From positions 248,001 through 312,000 of the forward strand of contig WKKR01000001.1 of the NCBI GenBank assembly GCA_009684525.1: a DNA stretch of 64,000 nucleotides. Reading direction: 5' to 3'. Made by a program: the position numbers and the translations under genes. The stretch comes from Geobacter sp. Its GTDB lineage: Bacteria > Desulfobacterota > Desulfuromonadia > Geobacterales > DSM-12255. The number at the start of each line of letters is the position of its first letter. Positions within the stretch are counted from its first letter, which is position 1. Shown one piece after another: positions 32,423 through 40,644 of the stretch. The notes below the pieces were generated by a model. It was not told the DNA's origin, searched no databases, and was given only the letters and a program-made list of their open reading frames with translations.

Positions 32423-33251
32423 GTGTACGTCTCCTTTTCTCTCCGGCAACAGACGATAATCATCCGGCGATACACAGCTCTCAGGTTGTCATCGTGGTGC
32501 CGGATAAGAATCCAGGCATTCCCCCGGATCAGGATGTCAAAATCCATACCGATGAATGCTCGTCTCTTGAAAGTGCCGGGAAACGGGATGTTGTCTTTCC
32601 GGCAACGTTTCAGGTGCGGCGTGTGGAAAGGCTCCGGTCAGGGTGAAGCTCGTGGTGGGATGCTGTGGGCGGAACTGCTCCACAGATAAGTCGAATGGCT
32701 TGAAATTCCCGAGTATTCTATTCTTCTGTGCGATGACGAAATGTTTCGATATTTCATAAATCTATAATGAATTCTTTCTCGGTTCCGACGCAGTATGTCT
32801 GCGGTTGATGAGGTTGAAACGTAAATGACTGATCAAGTCTGTCGCGTTTCGCTTCGAATAGTGGTGTTAGATCTGTGCGGTTGCCAAGCCCAAATGGGCC
32901 TAAATCACCATAGAGCCATGTTATAATACCTTAACAATTCAACCTTATATGCGCAAGTGAAAATTTTTAATAATTATAGATAATGATATTATATTGTTAT
33001 GGATATGTAATTAATTATTATATGTTAATATGTGTTGTGTTGGTGGTGTGAGGTGTAACCGTTGAACCTTGAAAGGGATTTTGAGAAAGTTGGGGTGTTT
33101 TTAGGCAAGAATCCATTTACGGGAATATTTCCAACATCTTACTCGGAGTAGTGGCAACTTTTCTCGGAATACCTTGCCCAATGTGCTATTAGATGAGAGA
33201 GTTGTCTGGTGAAGCGTCTAATTCAAGAATCCTTTGGAGGAAGAGGCAAGG
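32423..33251. other. AT-rich non-coding stretch
   Basis: About 830 bases with no convincing gene. The section 32930-33060 is very AT-rich compared with the rest of the window. The nhaA remnant begins at its right end. Confidence 0.5.
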
Positions 33252-33590
33252 GTGAAGCAGCGCATCAACATGCTCCGTGAGTTTTCCATTCCGCTGATAA
33301 GTGGCGTGGCGTTGGCACTCATCTGGGTCAACCATGACCCGACAGGCTAACGCCACTTCATTCATAACCGGTTTTTGGATCGTTAAACGTACCTTTCATA
33401 ACCAATGAAATATTATGGAGATCTGTCTACCGGGATCGGCTTTACGGTGTCGTTGTTTGTTGCTGGTGAAGCTTTTTCAGATAAGAAGATTCAGGGAGCA
33501 GCCCAAATGGGGGCCTTACTGAGCATCATCGCAGGCGGAGGAGCCATGATGGTCGCACGATTGGTGGGCATCAAGCGAAGCAGAAGTTGA
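33252..33590 (+). pseudogene. nhaA: nhaA remnant (Na+/H+ antiporter, internal deletion and stop codons)
   Basis: GTG 33252 with GGAGG/AAGAGG upstream opens a typical NhaA N-terminus (KQRINMLREFSIPLISGVALALIWVNHDPTG). It then meets TAA at 33348-33350, where functional relatives have an aromatic residue, and continues RHFIHNRF to another stop. The next stretch (33405-33590) encodes a typical NhaA C-terminus (GIGFTVSLFVAGEAFSDKKIQ, then AQMGALLSIIAGGGAMMVARL). About 300 central residues are missing. The gene is dead by deletion plus nonsense or frameshift. Family recognition is from memory of NhaA sequences. Confidence 0.8.
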
Positions 33591-33861
33591 GTATCGCTTA
33601 TCATAAGCCCACATTGGAGACTATATGGATCTGTAAAGTGGCAAGTCTGGAAAGGATGTGTATTTCATTGCCACCGAAATCATGGGGTGAGGTGGTTAAA
33701 ATACAGATAAATAAATAAATGAATGTAGGCGATCGCTTGATCTTCTCAATGTGCTGTTTAAGCATCACCAGTATTTGTTACTGTTATGTGTTGCAAATTA
33801 GAAATTATTATGATATCTCGTTTGCGTTGATACAACTGTGCATGAGAAGGGGTAGTCGCTG

Positions 33862-34074
33862 ATGATTCGAATTACCGAGGACATTGACCGCTGGTATGAA
33901 GAGGAGCAGAAGAAAACCCTTGAGATCAAGAGAAGATTCACGTCGATTGTGAAAATGTCTGAAGAAGCAAACAAAGAAATGGATGGGGCGACTGCAGTCG
34001 GGAATTCTCCTGATTCGTTCCTCACGTTAGCCAATATTTTTGAGAAATCCCCTTCATCTCGCCCTGCCAAGTAG
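33862..34074 (+). CDS. small hypothetical protein (70 aa)
   Basis: A hydrophilic 70-residue product, mostly helical, beginning MIRITEDIDRWYEEEQKKTLEIKRRF. AAGGGG lies nine bases before the ATG. It has no signal sequence, membrane segment or known motif. Codon content and charged helix pattern look genuine. It sits alone in an AT-rich decayed tract between the nhaA remnant and a converging small gene, with a hairpin 28 bases past the stop. Function unknown. Confidence 0.55.
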   Translation: MIRITEDIDRWYEEEQKKTLEIKRRFTSIVKMSEEANKEMDGATAVGNSPDSFLTLANIFEKSPSSRPAK

Positions 34075-34102
34075 GTTTTCCATAACGATACCAAATTAAG
34101 AA

Positions 34103-34123
34103 GGGAAGCATGTATTGCTTCCC
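34103..34123. terminator. bidirectional hairpin between converging small genes
   Basis: GGGAAGCA (34103-34110) pairs with TGCTTCCC (34116-34123) across a 5-base loop. The minus-strand side continues TTCTTAATTT, so it best serves the gene at 34148-34357. Confidence 0.6.
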
Positions 34124-34147
34124 GGAATCGAAATCAAACGGGTTCAG

Positions 34148-34357
34148 CTACTTTTTGCCCTGCAGTTTTTCCTGATGCTTTGCCATCTTAAGCGCCTGAT
34201 TTGAGATATTGACAGCATCGGATTTTGCCTTTTCTTCCGATTTTTTTATGTCCTTGGCAACCTTGGTAACAGTCGAACCCTGTGCCAATTGGGCCTGGGG
34301 GTTAACCTCCGTGGGATTCAAGAGTACGGTATTGGGTGAGATTTGGGCTATTGTCAT
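34148..34357 (-). CDS. small hypothetical protein with a DxVxISxxA motif (69 aa)
   Basis: The 69-residue product starts MTIAQISPNTVLLNPTEVNP and ends in a charged helix (SDAVNISNQALKMAKHQEKLQGKK). The short motif DAVNISNQA recalls small proteins common in Geobacter genomes that end in D-x-V-x-I-S-x-x-A, some related to flagellar or anti-sigma-like proteins. That link is weak. GGGGAGG lies nine bases before the ATG. No signal or membrane segment is seen. Function unknown. Confidence 0.6.
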   Translation of the reverse strand: MTIAQISPNTVLLNPTEVNPQAQLAQGSTVTKVAKDIKKSEEKAKSDAVNISNQALKMAKHQEKLQGKK

Positions 34358-34828
34358 TGCTTAATGCCTCCCCTGTCGATTTTCAGATACTTATCGTCCA
34401 AATCACATCATTCTTGAACATATTGTTAGGGTTTATCCTGTGATGATCTCAATGCATCGGGTCAACCGGATGGTTCTGCATTGCGTCGATTTCCCCCGTG
34501 CACTGCCATTTATGCAACAGCTCAGTTCATACCATGTCAGTGCCCGTATCAAATTAACGGAACCGTCATCTTGATGATAGAGAGATGCTCAACGTGCCTT
34601 TATGGATACAACTTCGTTTCCTTTGGCAGGAGACAATTCCGTACTTGCATTTCTGATTGAATTGCTCTTACATTATTCAGGCATGTCCAATCTTGTCATG
34701 TAAGCAGAATATTTCGAGGATAACGCCATTTTAGTCTAATATGTAAACAGCATCGAAAAAACAAAACGTTGACAATGTACGGCTTTATTGTTTAATAATC
34801 ATAAATATCATATGCAAAGGAGTACCTT
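34358..34828. other. intergenic region upstream of the MucR-like gene
   Basis: About 470 bases without a gene. The right end holds a good promoter (34769-34799) and the ribosome binding site of the regulator gene. Nothing else is evident. Confidence 0.5.
34769..34799 (+). promoter_or_regulatory. promoter for the MucR-like regulator
   Basis: A perfect TTGACA (34769-34774) is followed, 17-19 bases later, by the AT-rich block TTAATAAT (34792-34799), which offers -10 sequences with up to five of six matches. The gene starts about 30 bases downstream. Confidence 0.55.
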
Positions 34829-35308
34829 ATGGCAACAATTACCGAACTAGTAGCAGAGATCGTGTCAGCACATGCGTCGACTACCCCGATGACCACTGAG
34901 CAACTCCTTGAAGAACTTCAGAAGGTTACCGATGCCCTGAAGGCTCTGGAAGCGGGGAGAGAGGTCGATGTTACGGGCGAAGGTGGCGGAAGGCCGGCAA
35001 TTTCGATCAAAGATGCGTTCAAAAAGAACGAGGTTGTCTGCATGGTCTGTGGCAAGGGAGGCTTCAAGACCCTTACCCGTCATCTCAATCAGTCCCATAA
35101 TTTGAAGCCTCGCGAGTATCGCAAACAGTTTGGGCTCCCCAGCAGTCAGTCATTGTCCGCCAAGAGTTTTTCCGAGGCGAGAAGAAAGATGGCCCAAGAC
35201 AGGGGATTGGCTGATAAACTCGTCAAGGCGAGAGAGGTGAGAGCTGCGAATCTTGCTGCAAAAAAAGCCAAGGTTGTGAAGCCTGCGACAAAGACCAAGG
35301 CTGAATAG
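34829..35308 (+). CDS. MucR/Ros-type zinc-finger transcriptional regulator
   Basis: The 159-residue protein has an N-terminal helical segment, a central zinc-finger-like core (CMVCGKGGFKTLTRHLNQSHNLKPREYRKQFGLP) and a Lys/Ala-rich basic tail (AAKKAKVVKPATKTKAE). The Cys2-His2 spacing and the trailing EYRKxFGLP are the signature of MucR/Ros regulators. In alphaproteobacteria these bind AT-rich DNA and repress surface polysaccharide and motility genes. The targets here are unknown, and the basic tail could add general DNA affinity. AAAGGAG precedes the ATG by eight bases. A hairpin follows at 35336-35372. Confidence 0.85.
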   Translation: MATITELVAEIVSAHASTTPMTTEQLLEELQKVTDALKALEAGREVDVTGEGGGRPAISIKDAFKKNEVVCMVCGKGGFKTLTRHLNQSHNLKPREYRKQFGLPSSQSLSAKSFSEARRKMAQDRGLADKLVKAREVRAANLAAKKAKVVKPATKTKAE

Positions 35309-35335
35309 CCCCAGGAATAGGACGATCTGTTCTGT

Positions 35336-35372
35336 AACGTCCCCCTCTCGCATGATCGCGGGGAGGGACGTT
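35336..35372 (+). terminator. hairpin after the MucR-like gene
   Basis: AACGTCCC (35336-35343) pairs with GGGACGTT (35365-35372), with possible extra C-G pairs inside. There is no T run, so this is a probable rather than certain terminator. Confidence 0.5.
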
Positions 35373-35526
35373 GCCTCCTGTTTCAAGGGTTGTGGGGGCA
35401 TGCCGCATCTGTTGGCATTTCCCCAACTTTTTCAATTCGGCTGTGCCAGACAGCGTCCGTTTAAACGACCTGTCAACTAGCAGGATAGAGTGGCGACTGT
35501 AACCCGCGTTTGTTGAAAGGGCTGCA

Positions 35527-36813
35527 ATGTCCCATCACATACGGAAATCAGGTTACCTGCAGCTCATTGACCGGCTCAACAAATTCCCCCAGGGGGCTCC
35601 CCAAGCCCCGCTTCTGCTAAAAATTCTCTCTATCCTCTTCAGCGAACAGGATGCCGAACTGGTTTCCCGTCTCCCTCTCATGCCCTTTACCGCAGCAAGC
35701 GCTTCAAAGATACTCAACAAACCGGAACAGGACACCGTGGCATTCCTTGATGCTCTGGCCGAGCGTGCACTGCTCCTGGACCTGGAGGCTCAGGGGGAGC
35801 GCGTCTATGTTCTGCCGCCTCCCATGGCGGGCTTCTTCGAATTTTCCTTGATGAGAGTTCGTACCGATATCGACCAGAAGGCCCTGAGTGAGCTTTTCTA
35901 TGAGTATTTAAACGTGGAAGATGAGTTCATCCGGGCACTTTTCACCATTGGGGAGACGCAACTCGGCCGCGTCATGGTCCACGAACCAGCCCTGTCTTCC
36001 GAGAATGCCGCCCAGGTTCTCGATTATGAACGGGCGAGTGAAGTGATCCGGACTGCTCGACAGATCGGAATCGGCCTCTGCTACTGCCGCCACAAAATGT
36101 CGCATCTGGGAAAGGCCTGTACGGCTCCGCGGGAAATCTGCATGTCATTCAACGGCGTGGCTGACTCGCTTATCCGCCATGGCTACATCCGCGCAGGAGA
36201 TCGGGTCGAGGCTCTCGACCTTTTGCAGGAGGCCCACGAACAGAGGCTGGTGCAGTTTGCCGACAATGTCCGCGAAGGGGTGAACTTCATCTGCAACTGC
36301 TGCGGCTGCTGTTGTGAGGCAATGCTTGCAGCCCGTCGCTTCGCTTCGTTGCAACCGGTGCATACCACGAATTTCCTGCCCGTTCTCACTGCAGAATCCT
36401 GTACCGGTTGCGGCAGGTGCGGTGCGGCATGTCCCGTGGATGCGATGCAGTTTGTCCCTGCCGGTTCCCAGTCACCACATGCGCGGAAAATGGCCAAACC
36501 TGACTTGGACCGTTGCCTGGGGTGCGGGGTCTGCGTCCGGGTCTGCCCGGCAGGCGCACTGCACCTGGAATCCCGTCAGCAGCGGGTTCTCACCCCGGTC
36601 AACACTGCCCATCGGGTCGTGCTCATGGCCATTGAACGGGATTGTCTGCAGAATCTCATTTTCGACAATCAGGCCCTTACGAGTCACAGGGCAATGGCGG
36701 CGATCCTCGGGGTTATCCTCAGGCTTCCACCGGTCAAACAGCTCCTGGCGAGCAAGCAGATGAAGTCGCGCTATCTGGAGCGACTCCTTGCTCGGCAACC
36801 CTTTCCCGCATAA
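35527..36813 (+). CDS. 4Fe-4S dicluster domain protein
   Basis: The 428-residue cytoplasmic protein has two C-terminal ferredoxin-type motifs, CTGCGRCGAACP and CLGCGVCVRVCP, binding two [4Fe-4S] clusters. Two further Cys-rich patches come earlier (GLCYCRHKMSHLGKACTAPREICM and FICNCCGCCCEAM). These could hold more metal centres or a disulfide system. The N-terminal third lacks Cys and looks like a winged-helix or helical domain. Such proteins usually pass electrons to an oxidoreductase, but no partner gene lies beside it. A terminator at 36834-36868 ends the unit. Confidence 0.8.
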   Translation: MSHHIRKSGYLQLIDRLNKFPQGAPQAPLLLKILSILFSEQDAELVSRLPLMPFTAASASKILNKPEQDTVAFLDALAERALLLDLEAQGERVYVLPPPMAGFFEFSLMRVRTDIDQKALSELFYEYLNVEDEFIRALFTIGETQLGRVMVHEPALSSENAAQVLDYERASEVIRTARQIGIGLCYCRHKMSHLGKACTAPREICMSFNGVADSLIRHGYIRAGDRVEALDLLQEAHEQRLVQFADNVREGVNFICNCCGCCCEAMLAARRFASLQPVHTTNFLPVLTAESCTGCGRCGAACPVDAMQFVPAGSQSPHARKMAKPDLDRCLGCGVCVRVCPAGALHLESRQQRVLTPVNTAHRVVLMAIERDCLQNLIFDNQALTSHRAMAAILGVILRLPPVKQLLASKQMKSRYLERLLARQPFPA

Positions 36814-36833
36814 TCAACGTTATGGAAAATGAG

Positions 36834-36868
36834 AAAGGGGCAGACCGCAACAGCGGGTCTGCCCCTTT
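36834..36868. terminator. bidirectional intrinsic terminator
   Basis: A 13-bp stem (36834-36846 with 36856-36868) flanked by A residues on the left and T residues on the right lies between the converging Fe-S gene and gspB. Confidence 0.8.
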
Positions 36869-36895
36869 TCGCAAGCCGACGGCTGCCGGAAACGG

Positions 36896-37528
36896 TCAGC
36901 GACCTGATAATGCGGATGAATGGGCGATCTCGAAGAACTTGCCTCCACGGGAAAAGCGGACCCGGTTTTCCTTGATCTCCACTACTGTTGCGCCTGCCAC
37001 GTCCGCCCCCTCTGCAACCAGCATCCCATTGATCACGGCCCGCCGCAACTGCCGCTCATCCTGCCAGGCTATGCCGGAAACGGTGATGGCGGGTGTACTT
37101 GCCGGTTCTGTTGGGGCTGCAACCGGCAATGCTGCCGGGATGGGGAGTGTTGGAGGCCCCGGCGGCTGCACAGCCGCGGGCTCTGTCCGTACCGGTGGCG
37201 GTGATGCCTGCATGACCGCCGGAGGTGCAGTGGGGAGCGGTGCCGCAGGCGGTGTTGGCTGAACCGTTACCGTGGCATTTACCGGCGGAGTCACGTATTC
37301 GTCCCGGGAAGTGGCCGGGATGGACCTGCCTCTGTAGTGAAACAGACCGGTGCTGATCCCCACAACGATCAGGAGAGCCACGGCAAGTAGGGGGACAATC
37401 GTGCGCTGGCTTTCATGATGCGGTCTGCCACGATAGCTGAGCACCTCCGGCCTGATGTCCTGGGCTGTCTGGCGCCGGGTCTTCCGGTCCTGCTCCATCT
37501 TTCGCAATGCGTCGAGGATCAAGCTCAT
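36896..37528 (-). CDS. gspB: GspB/ExeB-like type II secretion accessory protein
   Basis: The 210-residue inner-membrane protein begins MSLILDALRKMEQDRKTRRQ, the usual GspB start. It has one membrane helix (about residues 44-62), a long Pro/Ala-rich periplasmic spacer and a C-terminal GspB domain (SGIAWQDERQLRRAVINGML, then GATVVEIKENRVRF). With GspA it helps place the type II secretin through the peptidoglycan. The ATG overlaps the gspA stop (ATGA). No other secretion genes are in the window. Confidence 0.85.
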   Translation of the reverse strand: MSLILDALRKMEQDRKTRRQTAQDIRPEVLSYRGRPHHESQRTIVPLLAVALLIVVGISTGLFHYRGRSIPATSRDEYVTPPVNATVTVQPTPPAAPLPTAPPAVMQASPPPVRTEPAAVQPPGPPTLPIPAALPVAAPTEPASTPAITVSGIAWQDERQLRRAVINGMLVAEGADVAGATVVEIKENRVRFSRGGKFFEIAHSSALSGR

Positions 37529-38796
37529 CGGATCACTTCCGTTTCCGGTCTGGTGGGGGCTGCCGGTCCGGAGGAGGGGAGTGCGTCTTGCTCTTTCGTC
37601 GCCTCTCCTGCCGCAGGGAAAGACCCGCCGGCAGCCTGATAGAGGCGGGAGAGGGTCTTGCCACCTGGCTTGCCGTCAACCTGCAGCCCTTGTGCCTGCT
37701 GGAAGCTTCGCACCGCGGATTCCGTTGCAGAGCTGAAGATACCATCCAGGGAGCCATTATAGTGTCCCGTTTCCTTTAGGAGTTCCTGCAGCACTTTTAC
37801 TCCGTTGGCCGACGTCTGCTGCTCATGGCCGGCGCTCGATGCCGTGGCCTGGAGCGCCGGGGCGGATGGAAGCTCCTTGTGCGTGTCGGCCTGCTGTGAC
37901 ATGAACAGCGTGCCGGCAATTGCCAGGATCGCGATTCCGAGAATGGACAGGGCAACGGGTACGAGGCGGAACCGTGCCCGGGGCTCATCCTTTATGATAT
38001 CGGCTATGGACTGCTGAGCCATGGCCGGGGAAATCTCCCGGCGCTCAGTGGTGTAGGCAAGCAGCAACGCCCGGTCGCAGACGGCATTGATCAATCGGGG
38101 CAGACCGCCGGAAAACCGGTAGATCTTTTTTATCGATCCGGCGGCAAAGGTAACCGGTTCGCGTCCGCCGGCAGCAACCCTGATCCGGTGGCGGATATAC
38201 TCGTGCACATCGGCAAAGGCCATCGGTTGCAGGTGGTAGCGCACGGTGATCCGCTGGTTGAGCTGGCGCAGTTCCTGCCGACCCAGCAGGCTTTTCAGTT
38301 CGGGCTGCCCCACCAGGACGATCTGGATCAGTTTGGCCCGTTCCGTTTCCAGGTTGGAGATCAGGCGGACCTGCTCCAGGACTGAGGGTGCGAGATTCTG
38401 CGCCTCGTCGATGACCAGCACCACGGTGCGATCGGCACGGTTCTCCTCCAGCAGGAATTCGTTCAGGGATTGATGCAGCTCCCGCGATTCGCAGCTCGTG
38501 CAGGGGAGCCCGAACTCGCGGTTGATCTCTTGCAGCAGCCCCAGTGGCGAAAGGGTCGGGTTGAAAATCAGAGCGGTCCGGTGGGTTGCGGGATCGAGCT
38601 GGTTGAGCAGGGTGCGGATGATGGTGGTCTTGCCGGTTCCCACTTCGCCTGACAGCTCGATGAAGCCGGCACGGGTGTCGATGGCATACAGAAGGTGGGC
38701 AAACGCCTCCTGATGATGGCTGCTGAGAAAAAGAAAGTCGGGGTTTGGCGTCAGGGAGAATGGCGGTTCACTGAAACCGAAATGTTCCCAGTACAT
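37525..38796 (-). CDS. gspA: GspA/ExeA-like AAA ATPase with peptidoglycan-binding domain
   Basis: The 423-residue protein has a cytoplasmic AAA ATPase with Walker A GEVGTGKT (residues 50-57) and Walker B VVLVIDEAQNL. A membrane helix (ALSILGIAILAIAGTLF) follows, then a periplasmic peptidoglycan-binding domain (VLQELLKETGHYNGSLDGIF, then SAVRSFQQAQGLQVDG). This is the ExeA/GspA layout. ATP use on the inner face is thought to drive secretin assembly across the cell wall. ATG 38796 is preferred over an upstream ATG (38856) because AAGGA lies seven bases before it and the family begins MYxxxFGxxExPF. Confidence 0.88.
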   Translation of the reverse strand: MYWEHFGFSEPPFSLTPNPDFLFLSSHHQEAFAHLLYAIDTRAGFIELSGEVGTGKTTIIRTLLNQLDPATHRTALIFNPTLSPLGLLQEINREFGLPCTSCESRELHQSLNEFLLEENRADRTVVLVIDEAQNLAPSVLEQVRLISNLETERAKLIQIVLVGQPELKSLLGRQELRQLNQRITVRYHLQPMAFADVHEYIRHRIRVAAGGREPVTFAAGSIKKIYRFSGGLPRLINAVCDRALLLAYTTERREISPAMAQQSIADIIKDEPRARFRLVPVALSILGIAILAIAGTLFMSQQADTHKELPSAPALQATASSAGHEQQTSANGVKVLQELLKETGHYNGSLDGIFSSATESAVRSFQQAQGLQVDGKPGGKTLSRLYQAAGGSFPAAGEATKEQDALPSSGPAAPTRPETEVIR

Positions 38797-39232
38797 GATT
38801 GATCCTTGATCGAAGGGGGTCACCTGGCGTACAGGTTCCTGACAGCTTTGTACCATACTTGATCCACGCCATAAAGTTAAATTGATCCGGCAACGGCCCG
38901 GTCATGATATTCCCACAAGAAGTCGGTCAGATAGGCACTTTGATGACTGTTGTTCTTTGCCTGAATGGATGGATTCCAGCACGATATGAACACGGTTTTT
39001 CAATTGGCAGCAGGATACATGTAAGAAATAAAATGAATAAATTCTATGGAGTGCGGTTGAAATATCCACCAGGAAGTGTATTCATTTCATAGATACAGTC
39101 GGTGACGAAAACTATGTCAGGTGTGAGACAACGAAGCAGCTGAGACAGGTATGAAGGCGATGGCTTCACCTGTGCCGTATGGTGCCGGATTCTGATACAA
39201 CAAGCGGCCTGATCAAGGCCAAGGAGGGTGGT
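38797..39232. other. divergent intergenic region between gspA and the amylase gene
   Basis: About 435 bases without a gene. A moderate minus-strand promoter for gspA is seen (TTAACT 38880-38875, 17-base spacer, TATGGT 38857-38852). I see no clear promoter for the amylase. Confidence 0.45.
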
Positions 39233-40567
39233 ATGGGGGTTCTGCTGCAGGCGTTTTACTGGGATTGCCCGCGGGAAGACAAGGTGGAATGTGCCTGGTG
39301 GGAGTTTGTCGAAAGCAGGATCAAGGAGCTCGGGAAGGCCGGTTTCACCGCACTCTGGCTTCCGCCGGCGAGCAAAGGGGCGAATATCGGCGGCATGTCC
39401 ATGGGATACGACGTCTATGATTATTTCGATCTCGGGAAATACGACCAGAAGGGGTCGGTAAAGACCTGGTTCGGATCGGAAAACGAACTCCGCTCGCTGA
39501 TCAAGGCTGCACACGGGCAGAAGATGAAGGTCTACGCAGACCTGATCCTCAATCACAACAATGGTGCCGATGCCGAAGAGTTCAACCCCATCACCGGCAG
39601 GAACTGGTGGACGAAATTCACCCCGAAAAGCAACCGGTTCACCAGGGATTGGACCTGTTTCAACCCTTCTCCCTACCAGGAACTGGGGACAGTCACCTTC
39701 GGGGACATGCCCGACCTCTGCCATATCAATCCCCGCGTCTCCACCGGCATCCTCAACCATGCCAAGTGGCTGATCGAAGAGGTTGGTTTTGACGGATTCC
39801 GCTACGATTTCGTCAAGGGGTTCGGCGCCTGGATCGTCCGTGCGATTCATGACCGCCACTACGAACGCCGGGGAAAAACGGTGGATATCTTCGGTATCGG
39901 CGAGTGCTGGGCAGGGGACGAGTTTATCGACAGTTGGCTCGACGGGGTGAACAAGTGGTCGGATCATCGTGTCGGTGCCTTTGACTTCCCCCTCCGGTAC
40001 CGGTTGAAAGAGCTTTGCGATACCTACGGTTTCAGCCTGAAGCGGCTTGCCGACGGCGGAGTGCTGATGAAGGACCGTCCCTTCGAGGCAGTCACCTTTG
40101 TCGACAACCACGACTTCCGCGGCTGTGGAAGTGGTATGGACGAGATCGTCAACGACAAAATCCTCGCCTATGCCTATATCCTGACCCACGAAGGGTATCC
40201 GTGCGTCTACTGGAAGGACTGGTTCAACTACGGACTGGCGCAAACAGGCAAGCCCGGAGGGATCGAGCGGCTGGTGAAGATTCATGAGAGCCATGCCGGC
40301 GGCGCAACGAACATCCTCTACATGAACGACCTGCTCTACCTGATGGAGCGGACAGGTGCCGGCAGTCAGCCGGGACTCGTGTTCGGCCTGAACAACGCGG
40401 GCGGAACGCTCAGGCAATGGGTGCAGACCGGATTTTGCGAGAAGACGCTACATCCTCTGGCCTGGTACGGCACCGGAGTGACTGAACCCCAGGCCATTAC
40501 AACCGGACCGGGTGGCTGGTGCGAACTTGAGGTACCTTCCCGAGGCTATGTGGTGTATGGAGAGTAA
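39233..40567 (+). CDS. alpha-amylase family glycoside hydrolase (GH13)
   Basis: The 444-residue protein keeps all four GH13 regions. They are DLILNHNN, GFRYDFVKGF with the nucleophile D192, GIGECW with the acid/base E224, and FVDNHD with D294. Lack of a signal sequence points to a cytoplasmic enzyme acting on stored alpha-glucan or maltodextrin. ATG 39233 is chosen because AAGGAGG lies five bases upstream and the family begins GVLLQAFYWD; an upstream in-frame ATG at 39179 has no ribosome binding site. A DUF2235 gene follows 77 bases on. Confidence 0.92.
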   Translation: MGVLLQAFYWDCPREDKVECAWWEFVESRIKELGKAGFTALWLPPASKGANIGGMSMGYDVYDYFDLGKYDQKGSVKTWFGSENELRSLIKAAHGQKMKVYADLILNHNNGADAEEFNPITGRNWWTKFTPKSNRFTRDWTCFNPSPYQELGTVTFGDMPDLCHINPRVSTGILNHAKWLIEEVGFDGFRYDFVKGFGAWIVRAIHDRHYERRGKTVDIFGIGECWAGDEFIDSWLDGVNKWSDHRVGAFDFPLRYRLKELCDTYGFSLKRLADGGVLMKDRPFEAVTFVDNHDFRGCGSGMDEIVNDKILAYAYILTHEGYPCVYWKDWFNYGLAQTGKPGGIERLVKIHESHAGGATNILYMNDLLYLMERTGAGSQPGLVFGLNNAGGTLRQWVQTGFCEKTLHPLAWYGTGVTEPQAITTGPGGWCELEVPSRGYVVYGE

Positions 40568-40644
40568 GCCGGGACTGTGATGGAGCAGACTGGGCGCACT
40601 CCGCTCGGACAGGCAGGAGCGTCCGGTGACAATCGGGAGGAAAC

